Below are positions 52,574 through 61,414 of a stretch of DNA of 64,000 nt, one piece after another. The notes beneath the pieces were generated by a model. The model saw only the letters and a program-made list of their open reading frames with translations. It made no database searches and was not told the DNA's origin. Location of the stretch: positions 62,001-126,000 of the forward strand of contig NZ_PJIQ01000006.1 in NCBI RefSeq assembly GCF_002929745.1, given 5' to 3'. This DNA comes from Arthrobacter sp. B1805 (GTDB taxonomy: Bacteria; Actinomycetota; Actinomycetes; Actinomycetales; Micrococcaceae). A program made the translations under genes and the position numbers. Every line of letters begins with the position of its first letter. Position 1 is the first letter of the stretch.

Positions 52574-55500
52574 CTACTGCCCGTCGACGCCGCGTTCCTC
52601 GACGAGGCGTCCGTTGAGGATCCGCTCGATGGCCGTCCGCCCGACGAGTCCCGACTCCTCGATGGTTTCATCGTCGGCGCTCGGCTCGTCCTCGACGAAG
52701 CGGAGGTCGACAGCACCGCGCGCGGCGGCGGCTTCCTCGGCGCGCTTGCGCTCAGCCTCGTCGAGCAACTGCTGGTAGCGGCTCACCGGCTTCTGGCGGA
52801 CATTGTCGGCGGCTGCCGGGCGGTCCAGGGGTCCGCCACCGCCGGACCGGACCGACGACGGACCACTGCTGATCGGCGAGGAGACGGCCGCCGTTGGAGT
52901 CGGCTGTTCAACGGTGGCGGCGGGGCGCGTCGGGGCCGAGCGCTCGGTGTGTCCCGGCGGCGGCGTCGAGGGACGGGCGTCGACCTGCGGCGCGGCAGTC
53001 GGTGGGATGGCTGCCTCCTCGCCGGTGGGTGCAATAGGTGCAGTGGGCGCAGCGGACGCCGGCGGGCTCCATATCACCGAGCGTGAGGCCTCCGGGGCGG
53101 GGGCCTGTGCCTGCGAAGGGGTGGGGGTGCTGCGCTCGGTGGGCCGGCGCTGGTCGGTTGCCGGTGCGGCCGGTGCTGACGCGTGGGACCTGGAGTGCGA
53201 TGAACTCGTCGCCGTCGTGGCGCCGGTCCGGGCGGGAGCGCTCGTCGGACGCGCCGCCTGCGCGCCCCGCTGTCCTGTCGGCCGGCTCTCGAAGGGGTCC
53301 TCCGGCACGGCACCCCAACCGGGACCCGGATCGAAAGCCTCCTCGGGGGGTTCGACGAGCGCCCAGGAGTCATCGGACATGGACGGATCCCAGGCGCTGA
53401 CGGTTTCGGGAGTCGTCGAATCGGTGGCGTCGGATCGGGCGGTCGTGTCCCGGCGGGTTGTCGAAGCAGGCTCCTGCGGACCGACGACTGCAGGGCTACC
53501 GCCTGACGCCACGACCGCCTGGGCTGCTGCCCCCGGCGGTGCTGCGGAGGGTAGCCCGACTGGGCTGTCCACTGAGGGCGGGAAGGCATGGCCTGGTGCA
53601 CTGCGCGGTGCCGGGGAGGATTGTTCCGCGGAGGGTCGTTCCGCGGGGAGTCGTCCGGCGGCGGTCGGCCCGTCGGAGCTGGACCGCGCCGGCGAGCCAG
53701 TAGGCAGTGGCCCGTTCACTTCAGCCGACGGGCGCGCGGCATCGTCGCGATGCACATCCGCTGCCGCGGCAGCGCTGTCCCGCTGTCCGGGGCGGGGCGC
53801 TGCGGGCGCATTGCCGGTGGCGGGGAGCGCGGAGCCCGGACGGGTGGGGGTGGCTATGGTTGCATCAGCGGAGCCGGGCGCACCTGCCACTGCCGTCGGA
53901 CGCGTGCTCCCGCTCGACGCAGGGGGAGATCCGCGGCCGGCTGACGCAGCCGGAGAAGCAGGACCCGGGTTACTGCCCGGGGGCGCCTGACCCGCTGGTA
54001 CTTTTGGGCCCGACTCACCCGACCCATCGGCGTCGTAGACCGCCTCGATCGAGCAGGTGAGACCGAGGACCTTGTGGATGGCCTGCTTGAGGTTGTCCAT
54101 GTGGGGCCCGCGCTGGAAGCCGATCGCGTTGCCCTGGTTCGCGAAGGCCAGCACCAGTTGGTTGCCCTCGAAGGAACGCGGCTTCGCGGTGACGTTGACG
54201 ATGAGCCAGGTGGCGCGCTTGATCCGGGCGACCTCGTCCAGGATCTCGGGCCAGGCCCGCCGAACCATCTCGACGTTGCCGCCGGAAGCGGCAGGCTGTC
54301 CCGATGGGGCATCGGGCCGCCGGGGCTCCTGCACGGCCTGCCGATCCTGCTCGGACGACGGCTGAAGCTCATGACCGGCAGGGGGCTGTGGCGCTTGGAG
54401 TCCGACGTGGGGAGAGGCGGAAGGCTGGGCGGGCTCGACCCTCCGGGGCTGGGAGGCCTGCGCCCGGTCGATGGTGCCGGCGGGGATCTGGATGCGGGAA
54501 TCGCGATCGGACTCCGGCGCAGTCTGGCCTTCCGGAGGCGACATCGGTGAGACCGTCGGCCCGGCCGCTTCCACGCGCCCAGTCGGCTGCGCGGTCGGCT
54601 GCCCGGTCGGCTGCCCGCTCGGCTGCGCGGTCGGCTGCCCGGTCGGCTGCCCGCTCGGCTGCGCGGTCGGCTGCTTCGAGCTCTGCCCCGCGGGGCGGCT
54701 CGGGGATTCAGGATCGGAGAAGGCCGAGTTCGTGGATACGCCCCAGCTGCCGCCCCAATCAGGGGACGAATCCGCCGTGGCGGGAGCCGACGTCGGCTGC
54801 TGCGCCCGTGCTGCAGCGGGGACCGCGGGTGAGTGTGCACCTGGAGCGGCAGCGGGAACGGCGGGGGCCGACGGATCGGCGGCGGGAAGGGACCAGCGAG
54901 CGGCCGCTTCCTCCGCCGTTCGAGGAACGTCGAGCCGCGGTCGTGCCGGCGCCTTCGGTACTTCATCCGCTTCCGGGGCTTCCACGGCGGGCGTTCCGCC
55001 GGCGTATTCGAGGCGTCGCTCGATGCGGTCGACCCGGGCGAGAGTGCCTCGGGCGGTGGCATCCGCAGCTGGAAGGAGCAGCCGGGCACACAGCAGTTCG
55101 AGGTGCAGGCGCGGCGACGTGGCTCCCGTCATCTCGGTGAGGGCGGTGTTGGTGACGTCGGCGGCGCGGGACAGCTCGCCCGCGCCGAGCTGGTTCGCCT
55201 GCGTGCGCATGCGGTTGAGCTGGTCGTCCGGGACACCGCGCAGAATGGATGCCGCGCCCTCGGGCACGGCATTGATGACGATCAGGTCCCGGAAGCGCTC
55301 GAGCAGGTCCTCGACGAACCGGCGCGGATCGTGTCCGGTCTGGATGACCCGGTCCACAGCGTTGAAGACCGTCGCGGCGTCACCAGCTGCCACGGAGTCG
55401 ACGACGTCGTCGAGGAGCGTCGCGTGCGTATAGCCGAGGAGGGACACCGCGAGCTCGTAGTCGAGGCCGCTCTCACCCGCGCCGGCCATCAGCTGGTCGA

Positions 55501-56164
55501 GCACGGAGAGGGAGTCGCGGACCGATCCGCCGCCGGCACGGATCACGAGCGAGAGTACGCCGGGTGCGACGGGGACGTTCTCCTGGTGGCAGAGCAGTTC
55601 GAGGTACGCCATGAGCGGTTCCGGCGGGACCAGCCGGAACGGGTAGTGGTGCGTGCGCGAGCGGATGGTGCCGATCACCTTGTCGGGCTCGGTGGTCGCG
55701 AAGATGAAGAGGATGTGCTCAGGCGGCTCCTCGACGATCTTCAGCAGTGCGTTGAAGCCTGCCGAGGTGACCATGTGCGCCTCGTCGATGATGAAGATCT
55801 TGAACCGGTCGCGGACCGGCGCGAAGGTTGCGCGCTCGCGGAGATCGCGGGCGTCATCGACGCCTCCGTGGCTGGCCGCGTCGATCTCGATGACGTCGAG
55901 GCTGCCCGACCCGTTGCGCGCGAGTTCCACGCAGCTGTCGCAGGTTCCGCAGGGCGTGGAGGTGGGGCCCTGGGCGCAGTTGAGGCAGCGGGCGAGGATG
56001 CGTGCCGACGTGGTCTTGCCACACCCGCGCGGACCGGAGAAGAGGTAGGCGTGATTGATGCGGTCCTTGTCGATGGCCGCCATCAGGGGTTCGGTGACAT
56101 GCTCCTGGCCGATGACGTCCGCGAAGGTCTCGGGACGGTAGCGGCGGTAGAGGGCTGTACTCAC
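52574..56164 (-). CDS. dnaX: DNA polymerase III gamma/tau subunit, unusually long
   Basis: Clamp-loader ATPase. The first 370 residues are canonical: LYRRYRPETFADVIGQEHVTEPL, Walker A SGPRGCGKTTSARILARCLNC, zinc module CLNCAQGPTSTPCGTCDSCVE, IDEAHMVTSAGFNALLKIVEEPP and the sensor ATTEPDKVIGTIRSRTHHYPFR. A domain III lid follows, then hundreds of residues rich in Pro, Ala, Ser, Thr and Gln, interrupted by one conserved block (VRRAWPEILDEVARIKRATWLIVNVTAKP, about residues 625-655). At 1196 aa it is about twice the length of the E. coli protein. A run of QPTG/QPTA/QPSG units is encoded by 12-nt repeats at 54581-54676. It starts with GTG overlapping the gluQ stop. Confidence 0.95.
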   Translation of the reverse strand: MSTALYRRYRPETFADVIGQEHVTEPLMAAIDKDRINHAYLFSGPRGCGKTTSARILARCLNCAQGPTSTPCGTCDSCVELARNGSGSLDVIEIDAASHGGVDDARDLRERATFAPVRDRFKIFIIDEAHMVTSAGFNALLKIVEEPPEHILFIFATTEPDKVIGTIRSRTHHYPFRLVPPEPLMAYLELLCHQENVPVAPGVLSLVIRAGGGSVRDSLSVLDQLMAGAGESGLDYELAVSLLGYTHATLLDDVVDSVAAGDAATVFNAVDRVIQTGHDPRRFVEDLLERFRDLIVINAVPEGAASILRGVPDDQLNRMRTQANQLGAGELSRAADVTNTALTEMTGATSPRLHLELLCARLLLPAADATARGTLARVDRIERRLEYAGGTPAVEAPEADEVPKAPARPRLDVPRTAEEAAARWSLPAADPSAPAVPAAAPGAHSPAVPAAARAQQPTSAPATADSSPDWGGSWGVSTNSAFSDPESPSRPAGQSSKQPTAQPSGQPTGQPTAQPSGQPTGQPTAQPTGRVEAAGPTVSPMSPPEGQTAPESDRDSRIQIPAGTIDRAQASQPRRVEPAQPSASPHVGLQAPQPPAGHELQPSSEQDRQAVQEPRRPDAPSGQPAASGGNVEMVRRAWPEILDEVARIKRATWLIVNVTAKPRSFEGNQLVLAFANQGNAIGFQRGPHMDNLKQAIHKVLGLTCSIEAVYDADGSGESGPKVPAGQAPPGSNPGPASPAASAGRGSPPASSGSTRPTAVAGAPGSADATIATPTRPGSALPATGNAPAAPRPGQRDSAAAAADVHRDDAARPSAEVNGPLPTGSPARSSSDGPTAAGRLPAERPSAEQSSPAPRSAPGHAFPPSVDSPVGLPSAAPPGAAAQAVVASGGSPAVVGPQEPASTTRRDTTARSDATDSTTPETVSAWDPSMSDDSWALVEPPEEAFDPGPGWGAVPEDPFESRPTGQRGAQAARPTSAPARTGATTATSSSHSRSHASAPAAPATDQRRPTERSTPTPSQAQAPAPEASRSVIWSPPASAAPTAPIAPTGEEAAIPPTAAPQVDARPSTPPPGHTERSAPTRPAATVEQPTPTAAVSSPISSGPSSVRSGGGGPLDRPAAADNVRQKPVSRYQQLLDEAERKRAEEAAAARGAVDLRFVEDEPSADDETIEESGLVGRTAIERILNGRLVEERGVDGQ
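54581..54676 (-). repeat. 12-nt tandem repeat inside dnaX
   Basis: Eight in-frame units of GGTCGGCTGCCC and close variants, grouped into a 36-nt higher-order repeat, encode alternating QPTG, QPTA and QPSG in the linker of the gamma/tau subunit. Such arrays can gain or lose units by slippage without breaking the frame. Confidence 0.85.
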
Positions 56165-57114
56165 GGATGAACCTTATCGGTTGGTGCTGACGGTTTGCAT
56201 GCCGGGTCGGCGGGCGTGGAGAACAGGTCGGCGGGGTCCACGATCCACGGTGCCCGAGGCAGCCGACCGGGTTCGAAGGCTGCGAGCGCCGCCTCGAGCG
56301 ACTCCGCGGGGAGATCGAGGGAGGACAGGATGACGCCGAGCACCTCAGCGGGAGCCCGGCCCAGCCGGGCAAGGTCCTCCAGTGTCACAGCGCCGTCCCG
56401 TTTTGCCAAGCGGCGGCCTTCGCGGTTCACCGCGAGAGGTACATGGGCGTAGACCGGCTCGGGCAGGCCGAGCAGTGAGGCGAGGTAGGACTGGCGGGGG
56501 GCGGACTCCAGCAGGTCGTCCCCGCGTACGACCTGATCGATGTGCTGCGCCGCATCATCGACCACCACGGCGAGGTTGTAGGCGATGACGCCGTCGTTGC
56601 GCTGCAGCACGAAGTCGTCGACGGGTCCGATGACGCGACCCGCAAGGAGGTCCTCGGCGTGCCAGAGGTCGACGGCGGACCTCAGCCGGAGCGCGGGGGC
56701 CCGCACAGCACGACGACGGGCGCGTTCCTCCTCGGGCAGGGCGCGGCAGGTGCCGGGGTAGAAACCGGGCCGGGCATGCGGTGCACTCGCCGCTTCAGCG
56801 ACATCGCGGCGTGAGCAGAAGCACTCGTAGACGAGTCCCTGCTCCAGCAGGTGGTCGAGCGTCCGCTGGTAGCGGCCGACCTGTTCGCTCTGACGAATGA
56901 CGGGTGTGTCGGAGGTGAGCCCCAGTGCGGCCAGTTCGGCGAGTTGCGCGGCCTCGGCGCCGGCCCGGACGCGGTCCAGGTCCTCGACGCGGATCACGAA
57001 CTGCCGGCCGGTCGAACGGGCGAAGAGCCAGGCGAGGACGGCGGTACGGAGGTTGCCGATATGCAGCTGACCTGTCGGGCTGGGGGCAAAGCGGCCGGCG
57101 CCTCGATCTGCCAC
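56161..57114 (-). CDS. gluQ: Glutamyl-Q tRNA(Asp) synthetase
   Basis: Attaches glutamate to the queuosine base of tRNA-Asp; a paralogue of the GluRS catalytic domain lacking the anticodon-binding part. The 317-aa protein has GRFAPSPTGQLHIGNLRTAVLAWLFA (HIGH-type motif), FVIRVEDLDR, the Zn-site cysteines in YECFCSRRDV and FYPGTCR, and LAKRDGAVTLEDL (KMSKS-type). Start is GTG at 57114. The stop overlaps the dnaX GTG, so they are cotranscribed. The short length excludes a full GluRS. Confidence 0.92.
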   Translation of the reverse strand: MADRGAGRFAPSPTGQLHIGNLRTAVLAWLFARSTGRQFVIRVEDLDRVRAGAEAAQLAELAALGLTSDTPVIRQSEQVGRYQRTLDHLLEQGLVYECFCSRRDVAEAASAPHARPGFYPGTCRALPEEERARRRAVRAPALRLRSAVDLWHAEDLLAGRVIGPVDDFVLQRNDGVIAYNLAVVVDDAAQHIDQVVRGDDLLESAPRQSYLASLLGLPEPVYAHVPLAVNREGRRLAKRDGAVTLEDLARLGRAPAEVLGVILSSLDLPAESLEAALAAFEPGRLPRAPWIVDPADLFSTPADPACKPSAPTDKVHP

Positions 57115-57146
57115 CTTCGAAACCTCCCAGCGACCCGCTTAAAGTG

Positions 57147-57237
57147 AAGACCCCCCATGCACCTGCCAGAGCCCGCTTACCCTTGCTACCTTCCGGTCCT
57201 GGGGGAGTTCACAGGATGACACCACATGAGGGGCCGG
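57147..57237 (-). ncRNA. ffs: Small SRP RNA (4.5S type)
   Basis: The minus strand contains the conserved SRP apical domain, CAGGACCGGAAGGTAGCAA, within a long hairpin whose outer arms pair CCCCTCATG with CATGGGGGG. The GGAAG tetraloop region and asymmetric AGCA bulge bind Ffh. It lies between tRNA-Ser and gluQ-dnaX, a usual place in actinobacteria. Ends are estimated from the pairing arms. Confidence 0.92.
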
Positions 57238-57358
57238 GAAATAGTCTACACAGGTGCCTGCGGGGCATCCGAATCGGCCGGGTGCTCAGAGAGGTCCCCC
57301 GAGGGCGCGATTCGGCAGGAACCACTTGTATGGGTATTCTGGTATCTGCTCCAAATGA

Positions 57359-57443
57359 GGAGGATTCGCCTAGCGGCCTATGGCGCACGCCTGGAACGCG
57401 TGTTGGGTTAACGCCCTCGGGGGTTCAAATCCCCCATCCTCCG
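57359..57443 (+). tRNA. tRNA-Ser (anticodon GGA)
   Basis: Cloverleaf with acceptor GGAGGAT pairing ATCCTCC and discriminator G, anticodon stem CACGC/GCGTG, loop CTGGAAC with GGA at 57393-57395, a long variable arm with GGG/CCC pairing, and T-arm GGGGGTTCAAATCCCCC. The long variable arm confirms class II tRNA-Ser. CC but no A is encoded after the discriminator, so the 3' CCA is completed by enzyme. It reads UCC and UCU codons. Confidence 0.96.
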
Positions 57444-57456
57444 CCTTGTTGCTCGA

Positions 57457-57497
57457 AACAGTAGGACCCCGACTCCATGTCGGGGTCCTACTGTTTT
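57457..57497 (+). terminator. Intrinsic terminator after tRNA-Ser
   Basis: A perfect 15-bp stem, CAGTAGGACCCCGAC (57459-57473) with GTCGGGGTCCTACTG (57479-57493), has a 5-nt loop and is followed by TTTT. It also reaches the stop of the converging DUF2236 gene and may serve both. Confidence 0.93.
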
Positions 57498-58413
57498 AGG
57501 TCGCGGACGAGTCGGCGTCGCCGCTCAGACGACGCAAGCGCTTCTTCGCGGCCGCCTCGGCCGGACCCTCCGGGCCGAGCCCCAGCCGGATCACGCCGAG
57601 TACGAGCCGCACGGTTGTCCTGATGGGCAGGGGAACCGGTCCGAGGGACGGCACTCGAAGACCGAGCATCTCCCGGTGTCTCGGCTCGAGCGTCGCCACC
57701 GCTCCGGCGAACAGGACCCGGTAGCCGAGGCGTTGGGACCGCGGTAGCGGCGGACGGCGGATGTACCGGAGCGCTTCCCGTACCTGATCACTGGTGGTCA
57801 GCTCGTCGTCGAACGCCGCGAGCTGTGAACGCAGTTCGGCTTCGGACCGTGGCGGGTCCTCGAGCCCCATCAGCTGCCCGGCGTGCGCCCACTCGGCGAC
57901 GTACTGATCCGGTCCTCCAGGGATGGGTCCGCCGTAGGCGGCGTGTGCGGCCACGAAGGCGTCGGTGAAGGCCAGGTGGACCCAGCGAATGAGGTCGGGG
58001 TCGGACGCGGCATAGCTCCGTTCGTCCCCCCGGCTGTCGATGTAGGTGCCGTGGACCCTGGTGTGGAGCCGCTGCACGAATTCGGACCCTTCCCGGGCGG
58101 CGGTCTTCGAGCCGTAGGTGACCGTGAAGATCCAGCGGATCGTGTTGGCGAGTCGCCCGAGCGGTTCTTCCCGGAAGCTCGAGTGGGCGTGCACGCCGGC
58201 CATGGCACCGGGATGCAGGGCCTGGAGCAGCAGGGCGCGGATGCCGGCAACCGTCGGCGTGATGGAGCTGTGGACGGTCCAGACCGCCGAACCGACCGGG
58301 AAGTATCCGGCGTCGTCGCCCTTCTCGAACTCGAACTGCCACTGCGGGATGGTGGGATCACCGTCGGTGAAGGTGGTTCGGAGCTGCGTTTTCCACGTGT
58401 CGATCATTCCCAT
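57496..58413 (-). CDS. DUF2236 / MpaB-type oxygenase family protein
   Basis: A 305-aa protein of the DUF2236 (MpaB, latex-clearing-protein-related) family, whose studied members bind a b-type heme. It shows the family features VGSAVWTVHSSITPTVAGIRALLLQALHPGAMAGVHAHSSF, DPLGRLANT-like EPLGRLANTIRWIFTVTYG, RVHGTY and WVHLAFTDAFVAAHAAYG with the conserved His residues. I chose the ATG at 58413, preceded by AGGACGGG; another ATG lies nine codons upstream. It stands alone, convergent with tRNA-Ser. The substrate is unknown. Confidence 0.85.
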   Translation of the reverse strand: MGMIDTWKTQLRTTFTDGDPTIPQWQFEFEKGDDAGYFPVGSAVWTVHSSITPTVAGIRALLLQALHPGAMAGVHAHSSFREEPLGRLANTIRWIFTVTYGSKTAAREGSEFVQRLHTRVHGTYIDSRGDERSYAASDPDLIRWVHLAFTDAFVAAHAAYGGPIPGGPDQYVAEWAHAGQLMGLEDPPRSEAELRSQLAAFDDELTTSDQVREALRYIRRPPLPRSQRLGYRVLFAGAVATLEPRHREMLGLRVPSLGPVPLPIRTTVRLVLGVIRLGLGPEGPAEAAAKKRLRRLSGDADSSAT

Positions 58414-58574
58414 GCGGTGACCCGTCCTGTCGGTGACCATGCGGCCGGTTGGTGCGGCCCTGTTCGGGGCAGCCGCGTCAGTCCAACGTACCCGCGCCTG
58501 CTTTTGCTCCTGTCCGCCATCCGCGGTGCACGATGGAACGAAGCACGGACAACACCACCTACCAGGGAGAAACC

Positions 58575-59078
58575 ATGTCCTCGTCCGGTTTGTACAGCAT
58601 CGACCTCACCTTGAACGACGGCAGCCGGACGACGTTCGGCGAGTTCCGCGGGCGCCCGGTACTCGTTGTGAACGTCGCGTCCCGGTGCGGTTTCACGCCG
58701 CAGTACGCGGGACTCGAGGCGCTGTACGGAAAGTACGCCGAGGAGGGACTGGTGGTCCTCGGGATGCCCTGCAACCAGTTCATGGGCCAGGAACCGGGCA
58801 ATGACGACGAGATCGCCGAGTTCTGCTCGACGACGTTCGGCGTGACGTTCCCACTCCTGACCAAGGGCGACGTGCGGGGAAGGGACCAGCACCCGCTGTA
58901 CCAGCAGCTCACGACCTTCCGGAGCGGTATCCTGCCCGGCCTGGTCAAGTGGAACTTCGAGAAGTTCCTGGTGAACCGCGACGGCGAGGTCGTAGGGCGC
59001 TTCGCCCCGACGGTGGAGCCGGACGCCCCTGAGCTCGTCGCGGCTGTCGAAGACGCCCTGGCGCGGCCTGCCGCCTGA
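58575..59078 (+). CDS. Glutathione peroxidase-family thiol peroxidase
   Basis: Reduces peroxides in the cytoplasm; in actinobacteria members probably use thioredoxin or mycothiol systems rather than glutathione. The 167-aa protein has the peroxidatic Cys 38 (VVNVASRCGFTPQYAGLEALY), the Gln of PCNQFMGQEPG and Trp of VKWNFEKFLVNRDGE, the classic Cys-Gln-Trp triad. The codon at position 38 is Cys, not Sec. The ATG at 58575 follows AGGGAGA. Divergent from the DUF2236 gene. Confidence 0.94.
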   Translation: MSSSGLYSIDLTLNDGSRTTFGEFRGRPVLVVNVASRCGFTPQYAGLEALYGKYAEEGLVVLGMPCNQFMGQEPGNDDEIAEFCSTTFGVTFPLLTKGDVRGRDQHPLYQQLTTFRSGILPGLVKWNFEKFLVNRDGEVVGRFAPTVEPDAPELVAAVEDALARPAA

Positions 59079-59118
59079 AGTGTGGCACTTGCCGCCTGAG
59101 GTGCCCGGCCCTGGGACT

Positions 59119-60039
59119 TCAGGCCAGGGTAGCCACGCAGCGGGCGAGGAAGGCGGCGCCCGCTTCCTCGTGGACGAGATCGCCCTCGGTGATGACATCG
59201 TAGGGTTTCGCGGGGACTCCGTCCGCAGGCCGGACATCGACATGCGCGACGTCGAACCCCTGCTCGTGCAGGTAGTCCGCCATGGCGTAGTCGGTGCGGG
59301 AGTCGCCCACCGTCCGCCACGTACGGGGGATGTCCATCAGCGGTGCCACGAGGGTCAGGGCACGCTCGGCGCCGAGGTCCTTGCCGACCCGGATCGACTC
59401 GATGTCGGTGGAGATGATCGTCGGATCCACCCGGTATTCGATGTCACCGTTGCTGTCCGGTTCCTCACGGTCCAGCCGGCAGGCACCCATGTCATGGCTG
59501 TGCATGATGTCGAGGGCGTCCTCGTCGAAGGAGCGCTGGCCCTCGAGGTAATCGGCGTTGGTGGCACTCAGTGACTGCTCGACCGAGACCATGGAGCGCT
59601 TCGTCTCGTCGAAGAACATGAGATGCGAGTATTTCTCCTCCACGAGGTCGCGCACATCGTCGGCGAAACTGGCCGGCAGTGCGAGCTCGCGGTCGACGAA
59701 GACCTTCCCGGCGCCGTCGGCCGTGAACGAGAACCACGTCGCACCCTTCTCGCAGACCGCGTGGAAAGTGACGCCGGCCGCGATGCCCGACGCCAGCATG
59801 GGCTCCATGACCTGCTTCCTGATGAAGTCGTCCGAGCGGCCCGTGTTGAACACGACGGGCCAGCCGGCCGCGGCGAGCCTGAGCAGGTCGGCGATGATGC
59901 CGGGAGGAACAGTCCGGGTCACCGGGCTTGCAACAGGGCCGTCGACGTCGAGCAGGAGACCCTGCACGGGGCGCCCCTGGGGGCGAACGGCAGGAGTCGG
60001 GGCGTCGGACAACAGGTCGATGGGGGAATCCGAAGGCAT
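59119..60039 (-). CDS. HAD-superfamily phosphatase
   Basis: A 306-aa protein with HAD motif I (LLLDVDGPVASP), motif II region (PVVFNTGRSDDF) and motif IV (TVGDSRTDYAMADYLHEQGFDVAHVDV). The middle cap (SHLMFFDETKRSMVSVEQ, DRELALPASFADDVRDLVEEKYS) is like the C2-capped Cof/sucrose-phosphatase group, suggesting a sugar phosphate substrate. The second aspartate of motif I is present, so catalysis is likely. The ATG at 60039 is divergent from ribokinase with an 87-bp gap. Confidence 0.85.
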   Translation of the reverse strand: MPSDSPIDLLSDAPTPAVRPQGRPVQGLLLDVDGPVASPVTRTVPPGIIADLLRLAAAGWPVVFNTGRSDDFIRKQVMEPMLASGIAAGVTFHAVCEKGATWFSFTADGAGKVFVDRELALPASFADDVRDLVEEKYSHLMFFDETKRSMVSVEQSLSATNADYLEGQRSFDEDALDIMHSHDMGACRLDREEPDSNGDIEYRVDPTIISTDIESIRVGKDLGAERALTLVAPLMDIPRTWRTVGDSRTDYAMADYLHEQGFDVAHVDVRPADGVPAKPYDVITEGDLVHEEAGAAFLARCVATLA

Positions 60040-60126
60040 GCCCCCATTATGTTCCCGAGCAGCACGCACCTTCCATTCGGGTCCGGTCCGAGCAGCGTAC
60101 AAGCGGTACGTGGAAGACTGCCGAGC

Positions 60127-61041
60127 ATGAATACCTCGCCGGGCATCGTCGTCGTCGGGTCCATCAACGCGGACCTCGTGATCGCCCTCGGACGGCACCC
60201 GCAGCCGGGTGAGACCGTGCTGGGCAGATCGATGACGGTCCTGCCCGGCGGCAAGGGTGCCAACCAGGCCGTCGCGGCGGCACTGCTCGGCGCCGGCGTG
60301 GCCATGATCGGTGGCGTCGGGGCTGACACCCACGCGGACGTCGCCCTCTCGGCTCTGACGGCCGCCGGCGTCGACCTGCAGGCCGTTCGGCGGACAGATG
60401 GCGCTACCGGTGTCGCCGTCGTCCAGGTAGCCGACGACGGCGAGAACACCATCGTGGTGCTCCCCGGCGCGAACGCCCAGGTCACCCCTGAGGTCGTCCT
60501 CGACTCGGCAGGTGCCATCCGCGGTGCTGCCGTCGTCGTCGTCCAGGGCGAGTTGCCCGCAGACGCGACCGAGGCCGCGGTGCGCTCGGCGTCCGGTCGC
60601 GTGATCATCAACCTGGCACCGGTGATACCTCTCGACCGGACGGTCCTCCTGCGCGCGGACCCCCTGGTCGTGAACGAACACGAAGGAGCCCTGGTTCTGG
60701 GCCAGCTCGGGGGCGGTCCGGTGTCGGAGCACGAGGACATCATCGGGGCCCTCCTGGCTTGCGGAGTGAAGTCCGTGGTGATGACGCTCGGAGGGGCCGG
60801 TGCGCTGGTGTCCGACGGTGGGCCGGTCGGACATGTGCCCGCACCCCGCGTTCCCACCGTCGACACGACCGGAGCCGGTGACGCCTTCGTCGGTGCCCTG
60901 GCCGCGCGACTCGCGGATGGACAGCCCCTCGACGATGCCGTCCGGTTCGCCGTGAGGGTCGGCTCCTACGCCGTGCAGCGCCCTGGTGCACAGCCTTCCT
61001 ACCCGGCGCTCGGGACCACGCTTCCCGACCTGCCGGCGTAA
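60127..61041 (+). CDS. rbsK: Ribokinase (PfkB family)
   Basis: Phosphorylates ribose to ribose 5-phosphate. The 304-aa protein carries VVGSINADLVIALGRHPQPGETVLG, GGKGANQAVAAALLGAGV (PfkB signature 1), VVVQGELPADA, INLAP, NEHEG and the catalytic DTTGAGDAFVGALAARL (signature 2; anion hole and Asp base). These points, above all the NADLV start and GGKGANQA, favour ribokinase over other PfkB sugar kinases. No ribose importer is adjacent. Confidence 0.9.
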   Translation: MNTSPGIVVVGSINADLVIALGRHPQPGETVLGRSMTVLPGGKGANQAVAAALLGAGVAMIGGVGADTHADVALSALTAAGVDLQAVRRTDGATGVAVVQVADDGENTIVVLPGANAQVTPEVVLDSAGAIRGAAVVVVQGELPADATEAAVRSASGRVIINLAPVIPLDRTVLLRADPLVVNEHEGALVLGQLGGGPVSEHEDIIGALLACGVKSVVMTLGGAGALVSDGGPVGHVPAPRVPTVDTTGAGDAFVGALAARLADGQPLDDAVRFAVRVGSYAVQRPGAQPSYPALGTTLPDLPA

Positions 61042-61114
61042 CCATTAGGCCACGAGATGACGCCTCGACTGCCCCCGCGTTCCATTGGCCGGAGCAATTA
61101 CCTAGGCTGTAGCA

Positions 61115-61414
61115 GTGATCTTCAAAGCAGTGAGTGACGGCCGGCCGTACCCGGACCATGGACACGTGACCCCCAAGGACTGGGCGGAAGTGCCTCCCCG
61201 GCAGGTGCGGCTCGACGAACTGGTGACCACCAAGACCACGCTCGACCTCGAAGCACTGCTGGCCGAGGACTCGACGTTCTTCGGCGATCTCTTCCCCCAC
61301 GTGGTGCAGTGGAACGACGTGATGTACCTCGAGGACGGCCTGCACCGCGCCGTACGGACCGCGCTGCACCAGCGAACCATCCTGCACGCGAGAGTCCTCG
61401 TGCTCAATGAGTGA
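61115..61414 (+). CDS. Conserved actinobacterial hypothetical protein
   Basis: A 99-aa soluble protein, MIFKAVSDGRPYPDHGHV at its start and with DWAEVPPRQVRLDELVTTKTTLDLEALLAEDSTFFGDLFPHV and WNDVMYLEDGLHRAVRTALHQR. I recall close relatives across Micrococcales, always small and unannotated. The GTG start at 61115 precedes a gene overlapping by eight bases that encodes a LytR_C membrane protein, so a link to the cell envelope is possible. No function is known to me. Confidence 0.8.
   Translation: MIFKAVSDGRPYPDHGHVTPKDWAEVPPRQVRLDELVTTKTTLDLEALLAEDSTFFGDLFPHVVQWNDVMYLEDGLHRAVRTALHQRTILHARVLVLNE

Noticed and set aside
54581..54676. Short regular repeats taken as a possible CRISPR array
   Set aside because: Units are 12 nt without spacers, in frame with dnaX, and encode QPTG-type peptides.
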